In this document: positions 10,206 to 22,051 of the stretch, one piece after another | Layout of the letters: every line of letters starts with the position of its first letter | How positions within the stretch are numbered: position 1 is the first letter of the stretch | Source: Rebecca billardiae RCC1528 | Lineage: Eukaryota; Haptophyta | Length of the DNA: 64,000 bases | Reading direction: 5' to 3' | Assembly: GCA_965240325.2 (NCBI GenBank) | Contig: OZ251249.1 | Coordinates: 434,001-498,000, forward strand | The notes under the pieces: model-generated | The model's input: the letters and a program-made list of their open reading frames with translations, nothing else | Database searches by the model: none | Told to the model about the DNA's origin: nothing | Position numbers and translations under genes: made by a program

Positions 10206-13200
10206 TCAGTCCACCTTGACCGCGCCGTAGATGCGCCACACAAACGTGTACGCTGAGCCGAAGCCGACGGTGCCGGTGATGAGGAAGAAGACGAGGGAGG
10301 CGACGAACATGTAGCTGCGCACGGGTGGCGAGGCGGGGGGCGGCGCGTGGTGGGTGAGGCCGCCACGCTCGCCAGCTGCGCGGCGACCGCACGCGCGCGG
10401 CCGGCTGCAGGCCGGCTGGGCGTTCGCGGCGGGCGGGCGGGCGCACCTGAAGTAGAGCATGGTCGGCACTGGGCCGACCACGTCCATCTGCGTGAAGAAG
10501 TACACGAAGGAGTAGCCTGCGCGCCCGACCGCGTGCGCCGCGCGCGCGTGAGGCCTCGAGCTCAGAGTCGCGCGCCGCACGCGCCGCCGCACGCGCGCGC
10601 GGGCGCGTGTGTGGCGCGCGGGCGGCGCGCGTTGCGCCGCGTGCGCCGCGTGCGCCGCGTGCGCCGCACCGAAGAGGTAGAGACCGGCCGCGCCCGAGTT
10701 GAGCAGAGACCTCCACCACCAGTCGTAGTCCTCGTTGCACAGCTGGAAGTAGCAGAGCACCACCGAGATCTCGGCGCACGTGATCAGCAGGATCACGAGC
10801 ACCTGAGGCGCGGAAGAGGGCGGCGCGCGCAGCGGCGGCGGCAGCGGCAGCGGCAGCGGTGGTCAGCCGCCGCGCGAGCAGCACCCACCGCGGACGCCGA
10901 GCGCGCGCGCGCGCGCGCGCGCGCACCAGCGTGAGGAAGCCGAAGACGTAGTAGAAGCGCTGCTGCCACACGCTCGTCATGATGAAGAAGAGCTCGATGA
11001 ACACCGCGCCAAACGGCAGGATGCCGCCGATCAGCATGGTGAAGTGCGGGCCCATGTACCACGCCTGCGTCGGGATCTGGCGCGGGATGTCGTTGGTGCG
11101 CACCGGCGGGTCGGGGAGCGGCGCCTTGTACCCGAAGAAGGAGCCGACGAAGATGAGCGGGACGGAGATGAGGAACCACATCGCTATCAACGCGACCAGA
11201 GTGCCAAACGGGATGGCGCCTGCGCACGGCGGCGCGCGGCGGGCGCGGGGCGGCGCGGGCTCAGCGCGACGCGTCGAGACGCGCGCGCGCGCCGCCCCGC
11301 CAACGCGCACGCCCGAGTTGCCAACGTGCACGCCACGCCCCCAGCCGGCCTGCCGCGCGCACGCGCCCGCCCTCCCCGTCCCTCCCCTCCGCCCGTGTGC
11401 GCGGCAGGCTGCCCCTCGCGCGCGCGCATGCCGCCCACCTGACGAGCCCTTCGCCCAGATGAAGAAGTTGAGCGAGAGGAAGACGACAAAGGCGATGCCG
11501 GGGTAGAGCAGCGCGGTGAGCAGCGTGCTCATCGCCCACGACTCTCCCTGCAGGGCCTTGTACGTGGCGGCGGAGAGGTAGCCGGCGGGCACGCCCATGA
11601 GCACGTAGAGCAGCAGCGTGGCGGTGAGCAGCCCGCCGCGGTTCGCGGGCGAGAGGAAGCCGAGCATCGCGCACAGGATGGAGATGGCCGACATGCCGAG
11701 CAGCTGGATGCCCGTGCCGAGCGACGCGCAGAGCACGGGCGCGTGGAAGGGCGGGCGCAGCACGTCCGCGTGCACGAGCTTCCAGCCGGACTCCTCCTGC
11801 AGCTCCTCCTTGTCCTCAGCGTTGTACCTGCGGGGAGGCGCACCGGAAGGGTGGGGCGGGCGGGCGGGCGGGCGGGTGGGGCGCGGCGCGCGAGTCAGCC
11901 GCGCGCGCGGCGCAGCGGCGCAGCAGGCGGCGTCGGCACGCACGCGGGGAAGCGCGCGGCGCGGCGGGCGCGCCGCGCCCGGCGCTCGCTGCCGCCCGCG
12001 CCGCGGTGCCGCGGTGCGCGGCGCACCTGTTCAGATCCCGACGCAGCGTGCGCATCATGATCATCGCGACGATGCCGGTGAGCAGCAGCACGATCGCCAG
12101 CGAGTTGAGGATGGAGAACCAGTGGATCTGGTCGTCGCCCATGTACAGGTACAGGTCCCAGCGGGAGGCCCATCGGATGTCCGAGATCTCCCACGCCGTC
12201 TCGTACGTGAAGACCACCTGGCCGCGCGCGCGGAGGGCGGCGCGGGGGGGCGCGGGGGGGCGCGGGGAGGTGCGCGCTCGGGCGGCGGGCGGCGGCCGAG
12301 GGCGGAGGAGCGGCGCACGAGACCCTCGCAGCACGCTCGCGCGCGCGCGCGCCAGCGCGCCCGCGCCCGCGCCCGCCCGGCCGCCCGGCCGTGCGCTCCC
12401 CGCCGCGCGTCGGCCCGCGCCACCGCGCCCACGCCGCGCGCACCTCCTTGGTCTGCGGCCGCGCGCCCGCCGCGCCCGTGCTGATGTCCGGCGGGATCAC
12501 CGGCTGCGGCGGCAGGTCGGGCGTGATCGGCACGGTCAGGAACGTGTTCGAGTCCGGCTCGTCGGCGTTCCACTTGCCCGACACCTTGTGCGCGACGCTG
12601 TACGCCTCCACCTCGAAGCCGACGATGCGCGCGCCCTCGTACTGGTCCGAGCGGTGGTACTTGATGACGAACCGCAGGTGGTTGTTGATGTACGCCACGC
12701 CGGGTGTGGTGCCTGGCAGCTCGGCAGAGCCGACAAAGCCCAGCCTGCGCGGGGGAGGCGCGCGGCGGGCGGCGTGCGTGCCGCCGCGGGGCCGCTCAGC
12801 GCGCCGCCTCGCAGCGGCCCCCGTGCCGCGCGCCCCGCGCGCGCCCCGCGAGCCGCTCGGCCGGCCTGCCCTGCGCCCGCGCGGCGCTCTGTGCGCGTGC
12901 GCGTGCGCGTGCGCTGCGCACCTGAAGCCGCGGTCGTACAGCGTGACGGTCTGGCCGTTGGGCAGCTTCTGCAGCATCTTGGTCGCGGCGGGCAGATTGT
13001 CCATGATGAGCTGCACGCGGTAGTCCTCCTTGATCTTCTGCGCGAACTTCTTCGCCGCCGGCCCCTCCGCCATGTCGATGCGGCAGAGCACCTTGAACGC
13101 CGACGTGCCGTAGTACACCTGCGCGCGGGCGAGAGCGGGAGAGCGCGCGCGGGAGGCGGGGCGCGGGGACGCAGGGCGCGGACGTGGCGGGTCGGGCGCG

Positions 13201-13644
13201 CGCGTGCGAGCGGCAGGCACGCAAGCACGGCCCGCGCCGCGGCCGCGGCGCGCGGCGGCGCGCCGCACCTCATACGGCGAGTTGTGGATCACCGAGCCGT
13301 GCAGCACCTCGCCGAGGTTCTCGACGGCGTTGTACACCGCCTTGGGCTTGCAGAAGGGGAGCGAGTAGTAGTCGTACGGCAGCTGCGTCATCGTCGACGT
13401 CAGCTTGTTCACCTGCGCGCGGCGCGCGGCGCGGCGCAATCCCGCCGCGCGCACGCGCACGGTGAGCGGCCGCCGCACCGCGGCCGCGCGGGCGGCGCCG
13501 GCGAGCCGACCGGCGGCGCACCTTGATCTCCACCTTGTCGCCCTCCATGTACTCCTTCGGCGCGACGCCCGGCAGGTAGAAGCATCGCGCGCCGGGCACG
13601 AGCGCGAGCAGCAGCCCCGCCAGGCGCGAGGGACGAGGCGACAT
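10206..13644 (-). CDS. TM9SF: TM9SF/EMP70 nonaspanin, nine-helix Golgi/endosomal membrane protein
   Basis: Nonaspanins are conserved Golgi/endosomal proteins implicated in membrane-protein trafficking. Ten exons: 13522-13644, 13269-13412, 12922-13118, 12444-12744, 12027-12217, 11439-11827, 10927-11219, 10670-10802, 10447-10516 and 10206-10314. They sum to 1950 nt, giving 649 aa, the normal family length. Order: signal peptide ([19 protein letters not shown]), lumenal domain with [28 protein letters not shown] and [19 protein letters not shown], then the membrane domain starting [16 protein letters not shown], with [70 protein letters not shown] and YSFVYFF. It ends in KVD, like the KxD/E Golgi-retention signal of the family. 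All nine introns are GT-AG; eight of nine donors are GTGCG, and every phase joins exactly. The start is the ATG directly before the signal peptide. Confidence 0.95.
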
Positions 13645-14072
13645 CGTGCGAGCGTTGACAGCGCAGACCGCGGCGGCGAGGGCTCGGGCCGCCGCGCGGC
13701 AAGGTTTCCCCGACGATGCTGTTGCCATTGTCAGCCAGCACAACAGTCACGTACAGTGTCCGACTAGCTAGCTAGTAGTAGACCGTACTGTATTGTACAG
13801 CTTTGAAGCTGCTCTGAGTCACTGAATGAGAATCTGCACTACTCATACTAGTGATAGTGTAGTCGGCATCATCAGCAAGCAGACTTGTCGTAACATGCGC
13901 CGCGCTGATAATGAGACCCCATACCTAGCTATACTCTCAGCTAGATCGAGCTAGCAGCAGCAGCAGACTACTCGAGCCCACGAGACCCGGAGCAGCCGGC
14001 TATACGACGATCCCGACGCGACGAGATGACGAAGAATAAGACGACGGTCCCGCGACACCGCCTGATGACTCC
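13645..14072. other. Spacer 5' of the TM9SF gene
   Basis: About 430 bases with less GC than its surroundings. It holds CTAGCTAGCTAG-type and CAG runs (about 13765 and 13955) but no gene. It likely contains the TM9SF promoter and the 3' end of the PC-esterase-like gene. Confidence 0.45.
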
Positions 14073-15470
14073 TCACGCGCGAGGACGCTCACGATGCCGA
14101 TGGCGCCGAACTACCGCTGCTGCCGCGCTCAGGTACGCCGTGGCCACGAGGGTATGCGCGGGTGAGGGCTCGCAATAGTGCGCGCAGTCCTCTTTGAGAC
14201 CACTCCCGTCGCCCGTGTGCCACTCCCCGTGGCGCGCCAACGGCCGGTGCACGGGCAGCACGGGGACGGCGCGCGAGCGCATGATGGCATTCCCGGCGGT
14301 GTTGCGCCACTTCATGCGCGCCTCGTCCGCGGGGCCGAAGGCCGCCACGCACGAGCAGTTGTGCCCCGGCGGGGGGCGGACAAAGCGCGTCCCCGGGTCC
14401 GTGCTCGTGGTGCCAAAGTGGCGTGGCGTCGACTCTCGCCAGAGCATCGCGAGCGGCCGCACCGCGCGCGCGGACGCGCCCGGTGCCGGCGGCGCGCACG
14501 GAACGTTCTGGCTCGCCGGGTCGGCGAGGACGGCGCGCAGCTGGCGCAGGTCCGCGCTGTAGTCGCGCTCGGTGAGCTCGTTGCGATCCCGGCGCAGCAG
14601 CCCGTACGCGGTGTACCCGCACAAGTGACACTTCGCCACGCCGCGCCCTGTAGTCCCGTTGTGCCGGCCCTCGTCGTAAGCCCACCGGCGGCGCGGCGCA
14701 AACACGTGCTGCTCCGGGTGGTCGTGGTCGGGGGTGAGCGCGCGCGCGCTCGTGCACATCTCGGTGGTGAGGTCCGGCGGGCACGTGCGCGGCCACCCAT
14801 CCGCTGGCCCGTTGTACCACAGCCCCATGTTCCAGAACACCACGACTGGCACGTGCGCTCGTCTCTGCTGCGCGCACAGCGCGGTGCGCACGGCTTCGCG
14901 CAGCCCGATCTCGCTGCGCGGGATCACCGGGACGTACAGGTGGTGCGAGCTCAGACGGCCGCTGAGCGCGGGGTTGAGGCGGGCGACGTGCTTCAGCCAC
15001 GTCCTCCACTCGAAGAGCCAGGTGAGCGAGTCGCCCACGAGGACGAGGTGCAGGCCCTGCGCGAATGCGCCGCCAAAGTCGCTCGTCAGCGCGTCGTGCA
15101 CGAGCTCGGCGCAGCGGCCATCTCGTGGCACCGACCACTGGCCTGCATCCAGCCGGGTCAGGCTCATGTATGCGCTATCGCACGCGTAAGGGCCGTGACG
15201 CATCCATTGGACGAGCTTCTCTTGCACGCGTGTGCTGACGCGCGGAAGCAGGTGACGCCCGGCGGCAGCCGCGGCACTGCGCGTCCGACCGTCGACCCAT
15301 TCCATCCGCTCGATGCACGCGAGGGTCTGCGCGAGCGTATCGGGGGGCTTCTGCCTGTCTAATGCTGCCAGCCTCGAGGCCACGCCGATGATGCCGATGT
15401 GCGCATGGCACGGCAGAGCAGCGAGTAGTGACAAGGCTGCCACGGCGAGTCCCGCCAGGCGCGCCGCCAT
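14073..15470 (-). CDS. Secreted PC-esterase/TBL-like (SGNH) acyltransferase or esterase
   Basis: Uninterrupted 465-aa frame from an ATG at 15470. The N-terminus is a signal peptide (LAGLAVAALSLLAALPCHA). HLVLVGDSLTWLFEW puts a Gly-Asp-Ser block at residues 146-148, the nucleophile motif of the SGNH superfamily. Near the C-terminus KEDCAHYCEP supplies Asp428 and His431 in a DCxH arrangement, as in the DxxH block of plant TBL and related PC-esterase proteins. MLWRESTPRHFG resembles the conserved W-R-T-S-P-H region between them. Plant relatives O-acetylate wall polysaccharides in the Golgi. A similar role on a surface glycan is inference. Multiple Cys and N-x-S/T sites fit an extracellular or Golgi protein. 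It has no intron, unlike most neighbours. The exact substrate is unknown. Confidence 0.7.
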   Translation of the reverse strand: MAARLAGLAVAALSLLAALPCHAHIGIIGVASRLAALDRQKPPDTLAQTLACIERMEWVDGRTRSAAAAAGRHLLPRVSTRVQEKLVQWMRHGPYACDSAYMSLTRLDAGQWSVPRDGRCAELVHDALTSDFGGAFAQGLHLVLVGDSLTWLFEWRTWLKHVARLNPALSGRLSSHHLYVPVIPRSEIGLREAVRTALCAQQRRAHVPVVVFWNMGLWYNGPADGWPRTCPPDLTTEMCTSARALTPDHDHPEQHVFAPRRRWAYDEGRHNGTTGRGVAKCHLCGYTAYGLLRRDRNELTERDYSADLRQLRAVLADPASQNVPCAPPAPGASARAVRPLAMLWRESTPRHFGTTSTDPGTRFVRPPPGHNCSCVAAFGPADEARMKWRNTAGNAIMRSRAVPVLPVHRPLARHGEWHTGDGSGLKEDCAHYCEPSPAHTLVATAYLSAAAAVVRRHRHRERPRA

Positions 15471-15607
15471 ACCGTATCGTGATCGATTCGACGACTACCA
15501 AGACAGTGGTGCCGACTTCTTAAAAAAATCATAGAATGAGTATACGACAATCCTTAATCACGATGGCCGTCTCACGATGGCAGCCGGACGGCTTAGGGGC
15601 GCGGCGC

Positions 15608-18600
15608 CTACTCCTGCTCGCCCTCGCCACCACCGGCCTCGCCCTCGCCCTCGCCCTCCTGCGGCTGCGCGCCGCCCTGCGCCTCCGCCTCCTCCCTCTC
15701 CTGCTCCGCCGCCGCGCGCGCCGCCGCCTGCGCGGCCTGCGCCGCGACGGCCGCGTTGGCCGCCGCCTGCGCCTGCTGCTGCTCAAAGCCCTGCATCGTC
15801 GGCAGCTGCTCGCGCGAGGTGGGGCGGTGCAGCGCGGCGTCGGACGTGGCGGTGGAGCGCCCACCGCCGCCCGCCTGCAGCGCCGCGAGCTCGGTGCGCA
15901 GCCGCCGGATCTCCGCGTGCGCCGCCGCGAGCTGCTCCTCCTGCGCCTCCAGCTGCGAGCGCGCGGCCGCGAGCGCGGCGATGGAGCCAGTGCCGCCGCC
16001 GCCGCCGCCGCCGCCACCGCCGTCGCCCTTGGCGCCGGGCTTGCCCGTCGGCTGCATCGAGACGCCGCGCAGCTCGCGGCGCAGCTCGTTCACTTCCTGC
16101 GCCGCGCGCGCCGCGGGCCACGCGTGAGCACTCGCGCGCGCGCGCGCGGCAACGCGCCGTGATCCGGCGCGCGCGGCATGCCGCTCGGGGCTCGGCCCAA
16201 ACCCGCGCGGCGCGCGGCGGGCGCGGCGCGGCGGCTGACCTTGAGGAGGTGGACGTTCTCCTGCATCATGCGCCCGTTGTCCGCGCGGTGCAGCTCCATG
16301 TTCTTGTTCAGCTTGCTGCGCGCGCGCACACAGGAGGGGCGGCGTGCGCGGGCGGAGGGCCCCCGGGGGCAGTGAGCAGCGCGCGCGCGGCGGCGCGCGC
16401 TGCACCCGACCGCCCGCGCGCGCCCTCCTCCGCGCGTGCGCTGTCGCGCCGCATGCTGTCGTGTGCACCGCCCCGCTGTCGCGCGCACTGCCGTGCGGTG
16501 TCGCGTGGTGTGCTGTGGTGTGCTGTGCCGGGGTGCGGCGTGGTGCTGCGCTGCGCTGCGCTGCGCTGTGCTGGGCGTGTGCGCGGTGCGCTGTGCTGCG
16601 GGTGCGCGCCCTCTCTCGCACCGCTTGAGCGACTCGACCGACTTCTCGAGGTACTCGCGCTGCCTGGCGTACTCGGCCTGCAGGTCCTGCTCGAGCTTGG
16701 CGGAGGGCGCGTGGCCGTGCGCGTGGCGCTGGTACAGCGCCTTCACCGCCTCCTTCAGCGCCTTCGGGTCCTGCGGGGGGCGGGAGGGCGCGGCGCGCGG
16801 ACGGCGCGCGGCGCGCGTCGGCGCACGGTCGGGCACAGACGTGCTTGCGCGCGCCCGACGCGCGCGCAGCGCGCCGTCCGAGCACGCGCGCGCGGCCGCA
16901 CCTGCACGTGCTGGATGGTCTCGTGCAGCTCGTTCTTGAACGCGCGCAGCTGCGTCGCCGAGTCCGCCAGCTTGGTGCGCTGCGCCACCACCTCGCGCTG
17001 CAGCCCGTCCAGCCGCAGCTGCTGGTCGGTGATCGCGCGCTCCAGAGAGCCGGACTGGCGGTGGTAGCGCTCTGCGCACGCGCACGCACATACACGTGGG
17101 TACGTATGGGTAGGGGTAGGGGAAGGGGTAGCGGTTAGGGCGGCTGGCAGGTGGGCGCGGGCCGAGGTGGCTCACGCCCGTCCAGGCTCCAGGGCGTGCA
17201 CGGGTAGGGTCGGGCCGAGGGGCGCAGGGCGCGCGTTGCGTGCGCGCGCGCGCGCGCGCGCGTGCGCGTGTGCGTGTGCATGCGCGTGCGCGCACCGAGC
17301 TCGGCGTCCATCTCCTTGATCTGCGCGCGCATGTCGAGCAGCTCAACCTCGCGCGGCTCGATCTGCTTCTTAAGCTCCTTGATCTTGTAGTCGAGGACGA
17401 ACTTGAACTTCTCGAGCTCCTGCGCACCGCCGGCGCGCGCGGCGAGGGGAGACCGCGCGCCGCGCCGTGAGCGCGCGGCCGCGGTGCGCGTGCGAGCGCG
17501 CGCCGCGCGCGCGTGCCTGGTTCTTCTTCTTGAGGTCGTAGATGCGCTTCTCCTTGTCGGCGATCGTGTCGTCGCGCTCGCGTATCTCCTTCTTGAGCCC
17601 GACGATGTCCTTCCCCTGCGAGGCGATCTCTGCGTGCAGCCCCTTGGCCGTGTCGTACAGCCCCTGGATTTGTTCCTTCTGCTCCTCGATTTCTTTTTGC
17701 AGGGAGGCGAATTTCTTATTCATGATGCCGTTCTCGCCCTTGAGCCGCAGCGCCTCGGAGCGCTCGTGCGCGAGGCGCGCCTCGTACTTGGCCTTCAGCT
17801 CGTCCACCTCGCGGTCCACGTCGTCCTCGATCTGCCGCCGCGTCTCCTCGAACGTGAGCTGCGCGCGCAAGCGGGCGCGTGCGTGCGCGTGCGCGCGCGT
17901 GAGCGTGCGTGTGCGCGGTTGCGCGCGCATGCGTGTGTGCGTGCGTGTGTGTGTGCGTGTGCGTGCGCGAGCGGCCGGGCGGAGGGCGCAGGGCACGGCG
18001 CCGCCCTCCCCGCCCCTCGCGTGCGCACCCCCATCCCCTCCCCCCCGCCCCCCCCCGCCCCCCCTCACCTCCAGCTCCGACTTCTCCTCGCGCACGCGCT
18101 CGAGCACGAGGGCATCCTCCTGCAGCTTGGCGTCATACTCATCGGTGAGCTCCTGCAGGGCGCGCTCGTGGCCCTCGTTGAGGAGGGCGTGCTGCTCCTG
18201 CCACCGCTCGGTGAGCATGTCCTTCTCCGCCGAGAGGGACTGGTACCGCTCCACCTGCTCGGCGCACGGCGGCGGCGGCGCGCGTGGCGTCAGCGTGCAC
18301 GCGCGCGCGCGCACCGTCGCACTGTGCGGTGCTGCGCGGTGCTCTGCTGCGGTGCGGTGCTGCGCGGTGCTGCGCGCGGCGTTGGCTCAGATGGGCTGAA
18401 ACAGTCGGTTCTCCGCACGTCGCCCCCGGAGGGACGACTCGGTTGCCTTAACCTATAGAGTGTTTGCTTCCTCAGCGCCAGCGCCGCGCGTGGCACACAC
18501 ACACAGGGGCACACACAATGCGCGCAACGGCGCGCACGCGCGCGCGCGCGCTCGGCGCGGCGGTGCGCGCACCTCCGCCATGATCTTCTGCTGGTACGTC

Positions 18601-21250
18601 GCCTCCGTCGCCTGCAGCGTGTTGTCGTGCCGCCCCTCCAGCGCGCGCAGCTTCTCCTCGTACTCCAGCTCCACGTCGTTCTTCGCCTGCAGCAGCAGCT
18701 CATAGTTGCGCTTGTCCGCCTCCAGCTCGGTCGAGAACTTCTCGGAAACTTCCTTGAGCTTCTCCGCGTGGTTGAGCTCCTTGATGCGCAGCTGCGGCCG
18801 AGGGGCGCGCGCGCGCGCGCGAGGGAGCGAAGGCGCGGCGGCGTGAGCGCGCGCTGCTGCCGGCAGCCGCGCGCCGCGCCGCGCTCCGCACCGCGCCACG
18901 GGCGGCGCGCAAGGGAGTCGGCGGCCGCGCGCGTGGGTGCGCGGCGCACCTGGTAGTCGTTCTGCGACTGCAGGTCCTCGACCTTTGAGCGCAGCTCCGT
19001 CATCTGCTGCGCCTTCTCCTCGAGGTCCGACTTGGTGACCAGCACCTCCTCGGCCCACGGCAGCGCCTCCTTGTCGCGCTTGGTGGCGCCCACGCGCCCG
19101 TCCCTGTCCCGCACCTCGCACACGTACACGCAGCCGTCCTCGCCGACCGAGAAGAGGAACGAGTCGTCGTGGGACATGCGCAGCCGAGAGACGCCGCCCC
19201 CGGCCACGTGCAGCGCCACGTCCGTCCACTCGCCCGACAGCGGGAACTTGAACGAGCGCACCGCGCCCGTGTCGAGCCCGGCGAAGAGCATCCGGCCCGA
19301 GTGCGAGATGACGACCTGCTGCGCGACCGCGCTCAGCTCGTACTCCTTGGGCGTGTCGCCGACGATCTCGCGCAGCTTGGCGTCCGAGCCGACCGCAAAG
19401 ATGGAGCGTGCGTCCGCCGTGCACGCGCAGGACGTGTACGCGCACGTCTTGAGCACGTTCTCGCCGACGCGCTTGAAGTCCTTGAGCGACCACTCGTACA
19501 CCGCGCCGTCCGTGCCGCACGAGATCAGCTTGGAGTCGTCGGGCGTCCACGAGAGCGAGCGCACCTTGTTGTTGTGCCCGCGCAGGTTGCCGATGTTGTC
19601 GCACGTGTGTGTCGCGTACACCTGGATCGTGTTGCCGTTGACCGCGGCAAAGAGGTGGCCGCCGTTGGAGAAGCGACACTCCCTGCACGCGCGGATCGCC
19701 AGCTCCTTGTACGGCCGGATGTCGTCCATCAGCAGGTTCATCAGCCGCAGCTTGTCCGAGAAGCCCACGAGCACGAACAGCCCCGACACGTGGAACGCGA
19801 CGGAGTGCGCCTCCTCGGTGAACGTCTTGGCCAGCTCGACCGAGCGCTCGAGGTAGTTCCATACGCGCACGGTGTGGTCGCGGCCGCACGTCGCGATCAG
19901 CGGCTTGCGCACGCACGTGTCGAGGCCCGTCACGTGGCCCGAGTGGAACGCCTGCGCGAGCGGCTCGAAGTTGAACTCGTCGGGCTTGAGGATGTCCAGG
20001 TTGGAGAGCGGCAGCGTGAACAGCTGCGCGGACGCGAGCGAGCACAGCAGCTGCTCCTCCGACGGCGAGACCGCCAGCGTGGACACGCGCGTGTGCATGC
20101 CCTCCAGCCGGAAGGACTGCGCGCCGAGGCGGGCGGGGCGCGGGCGCGGGGGCGCGCGCTCAGCGAGAGGGCCACGCGCGAGGCCGCGCGCCGCCGCCGC
20201 CGCCACTGCGCGCGCATGCGCGTGCGCGTGCGCGTGTGCGTGCGCCCCCCACCTTGGTGCGTCGGAAGAGCTCGCGCTCCTCCGTGCGCTCGAACGCGTG
20301 CACCACGCCGCCGTCCGACGCGCAGAGGAAGCCCTTCGAGTAGGGCGCGATCGCGTCGATGGCGTTCTGATCGGCGGGCGAGTGCGCGAGCTCGAGGCGG
20401 AACTCGCCCGAGTCGATCACGAGCAGGTTGCCCGAGTCCGTCCCCAGCAGCACGCGGTCGTCTGCCAGCCACGCGTGGCACGTGTACAGCTGGGGCTCGC
20501 GCCGGCCCATGGACGCCGGGATCGGCTTGAGCGTCGAGTCCTGCGGGGCACGCGGCGGGGGGCGCACGGCGGGGGGAGGAAGGGCGGGCGGGTGAGCGGC
20601 GGCGTTGGCGAGCCGGCTCCCCCCCCGCGCGCGCGCACACACGCGCACACACGCGCACACACACGCACCTGCACGCGGCAGAACTTGCAGATGCCGTTGC
20701 CCGTCACGCAGATGGCGGTGTGGTCGAAGGGGGAGAAGGAGGCCTGGCGGATCTCGGCGTGCTGCGGGTTGGAGACGCGCAGGTGCGCCGTCGGCGGCTT
20801 CCCCTTCTCCCACGCCCACACGCACAGCGTCCAGTCCGGCGCGCCGTGCATGGAGAGCAGCGACTTGGAGTCGTGCCCGAACGCGAGGCCCACCAGGTCG
20901 CGCGACTCGACCTCGGTGGGCGGCGGCGGGAGGGTGCGCCGCTTGCGCAGCGTGTGCAGGTCGTAGACCGTGATCGTCGGCTTGTCCATCGCGCGCTCCG
21001 GCCGCTCGGCGATCGCGACGAACTTGCGGTTGTTCGAGACGGCCATCGCGATGATGCCCTGCGAGCCCTCCGCGCCCGCGATGAACTTCTGCGAGCGCTG
21101 CTCGGTGTTGTGGATGACGAGGTTGGCGCCGGCGGGGAAGATGCACGTCTGCTCGTCGAGGTACGCCACATTGTCCACCACGTCCGCCTTCACGCCGAAC
21201 ACGTGCCGCGGCGTCACGGTCGCATTGCCGGTGGTCGACGCGCCGCTCAT
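15608..21250 (-). CDS. CFAP57: CFAP57/WDR65, cilia- and flagella-associated WD40 and coiled-coil protein
   Basis: CFAP57 is an axonemal protein needed for correct assembly of a subset of inner dynein arms. Eleven exons: 20669-21250, 20253-20540, 18950-20116, 18573-18791, 18069-18254, 17517-17858, 17296-17419, 16902-17071, 16622-16770, 16240-16315 and 15608-16096. The total is 1264 codons (1263 aa), close to animal and Chlamydomonas orthologues. Residues 1 to ~650 form WD40 blades, for example [73 protein letters not shown] and [19 protein letters not shown]. Residues ~660-1110 are almost continuous coiled coil. The last ~140 residues contain a ten-glycine tract, then Ala/Gln and Glu/Gly-rich sequence. 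Intron 6 begins GC (a GC-AG intron); the others are GT-AG. The start ATG directly precedes the first conserved WD segment. It is divergent to the PP2A gene 801 bp away. Confidence 0.95.
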
Positions 21251-21264
21251 CGCGACACGCGCAC

Positions 21265-21301
<37 letters not shown>

Positions 21302-22051
21302 AGGCTCGGGGCGGCCGCGCGGGCGGCGGCGGCGGTGGCCGAGCGACGCGCCGGGGCGACGGCTCCCCGCGCCCTCCGCGTCGAAGACGCGCGCGCGCTC
21401 ACACGAGCGGCGCGAGCCTCCTCACGCAAACGCCTGGCTTGCCGTGGCAGCTCAGGCAGCCATCGATGGCCCGCTCAAAACCGTAACGCTGCGCGGGCGG
21501 TTTGAGGGTTTTTTTTCCTCTATTCGTCGCCGAAAACTCAAAAACTCTACGGAGGGGTTTTTAATACTTTTTTCGGTCGGCCAGCTCGTCACCATTTTCA
21601 ATTCGATCCCTACGCGCCTGGAGAAGCGATCTCAGACCGAAGCACATATCGACGTTACAAGTGCCAATCGGTCCGGCCGCTCGCTGATTGGCGCTTCACG
21701 AGGGGCACTACCACAGCTGTGCATGGGACGAAGTACAAGTGTTACGTATGTACCCGCGGCCAGGCTGAAAGTCGTAAACAAGCCCAGCGCAGTGCTTGCT
21801 GGGCCACGGCCGAACTCTGAGTCAGCACATCAGCAGGCACACGGCGGCCTGGCGTGCTGCGGCGCGCATTCATCCGGCGCAGCGGACGTGCGCGCGGCGA
21901 CCGGCGGAGTCGGCGACGGGCGTGTGGGCTGGTGCGTGCGAGCGGGTGTCGCACGCGCGTGGAGCCTGAACCTCCACCCGTGGCGTGAGCGCACCGGTGA
22001 GCGCAGCAGCACTCGCGTGACGCTTGCACTCTAGGCCGGCGCGCCGGGGCG
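21251..22051. promoter_or_regulatory. Head-to-head intergenic region of CFAP57 and the PP2A B55 gene
   Basis: 801 bases lie between two divergently transcribed start codons, so this segment must hold both promoters. It opens with a GCC/GGC trinucleotide run (21270-21301) just upstream of CFAP57. A distinctly AT-richer core follows (about 21480-21660) with T-runs such as GGGTTTTTTTTCC and TTTTTAATAC. GC-rich sequence then leads to the B55 ATG. No TATA box or defined binding site can be assigned. Confidence 0.5.

Noticed and set aside
11895-13478. 527-codon frame spanning several TM9SF introns
   Set aside because: Long only because GC-rich introns lack stops. Exon phases and family alignment show it must be spliced.
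12006-13526. 506-codon plus-strand frame antisense to TM9SF
   Set aside because: Shadow of the real minus-strand exons; His/Arg-rich with no domain.
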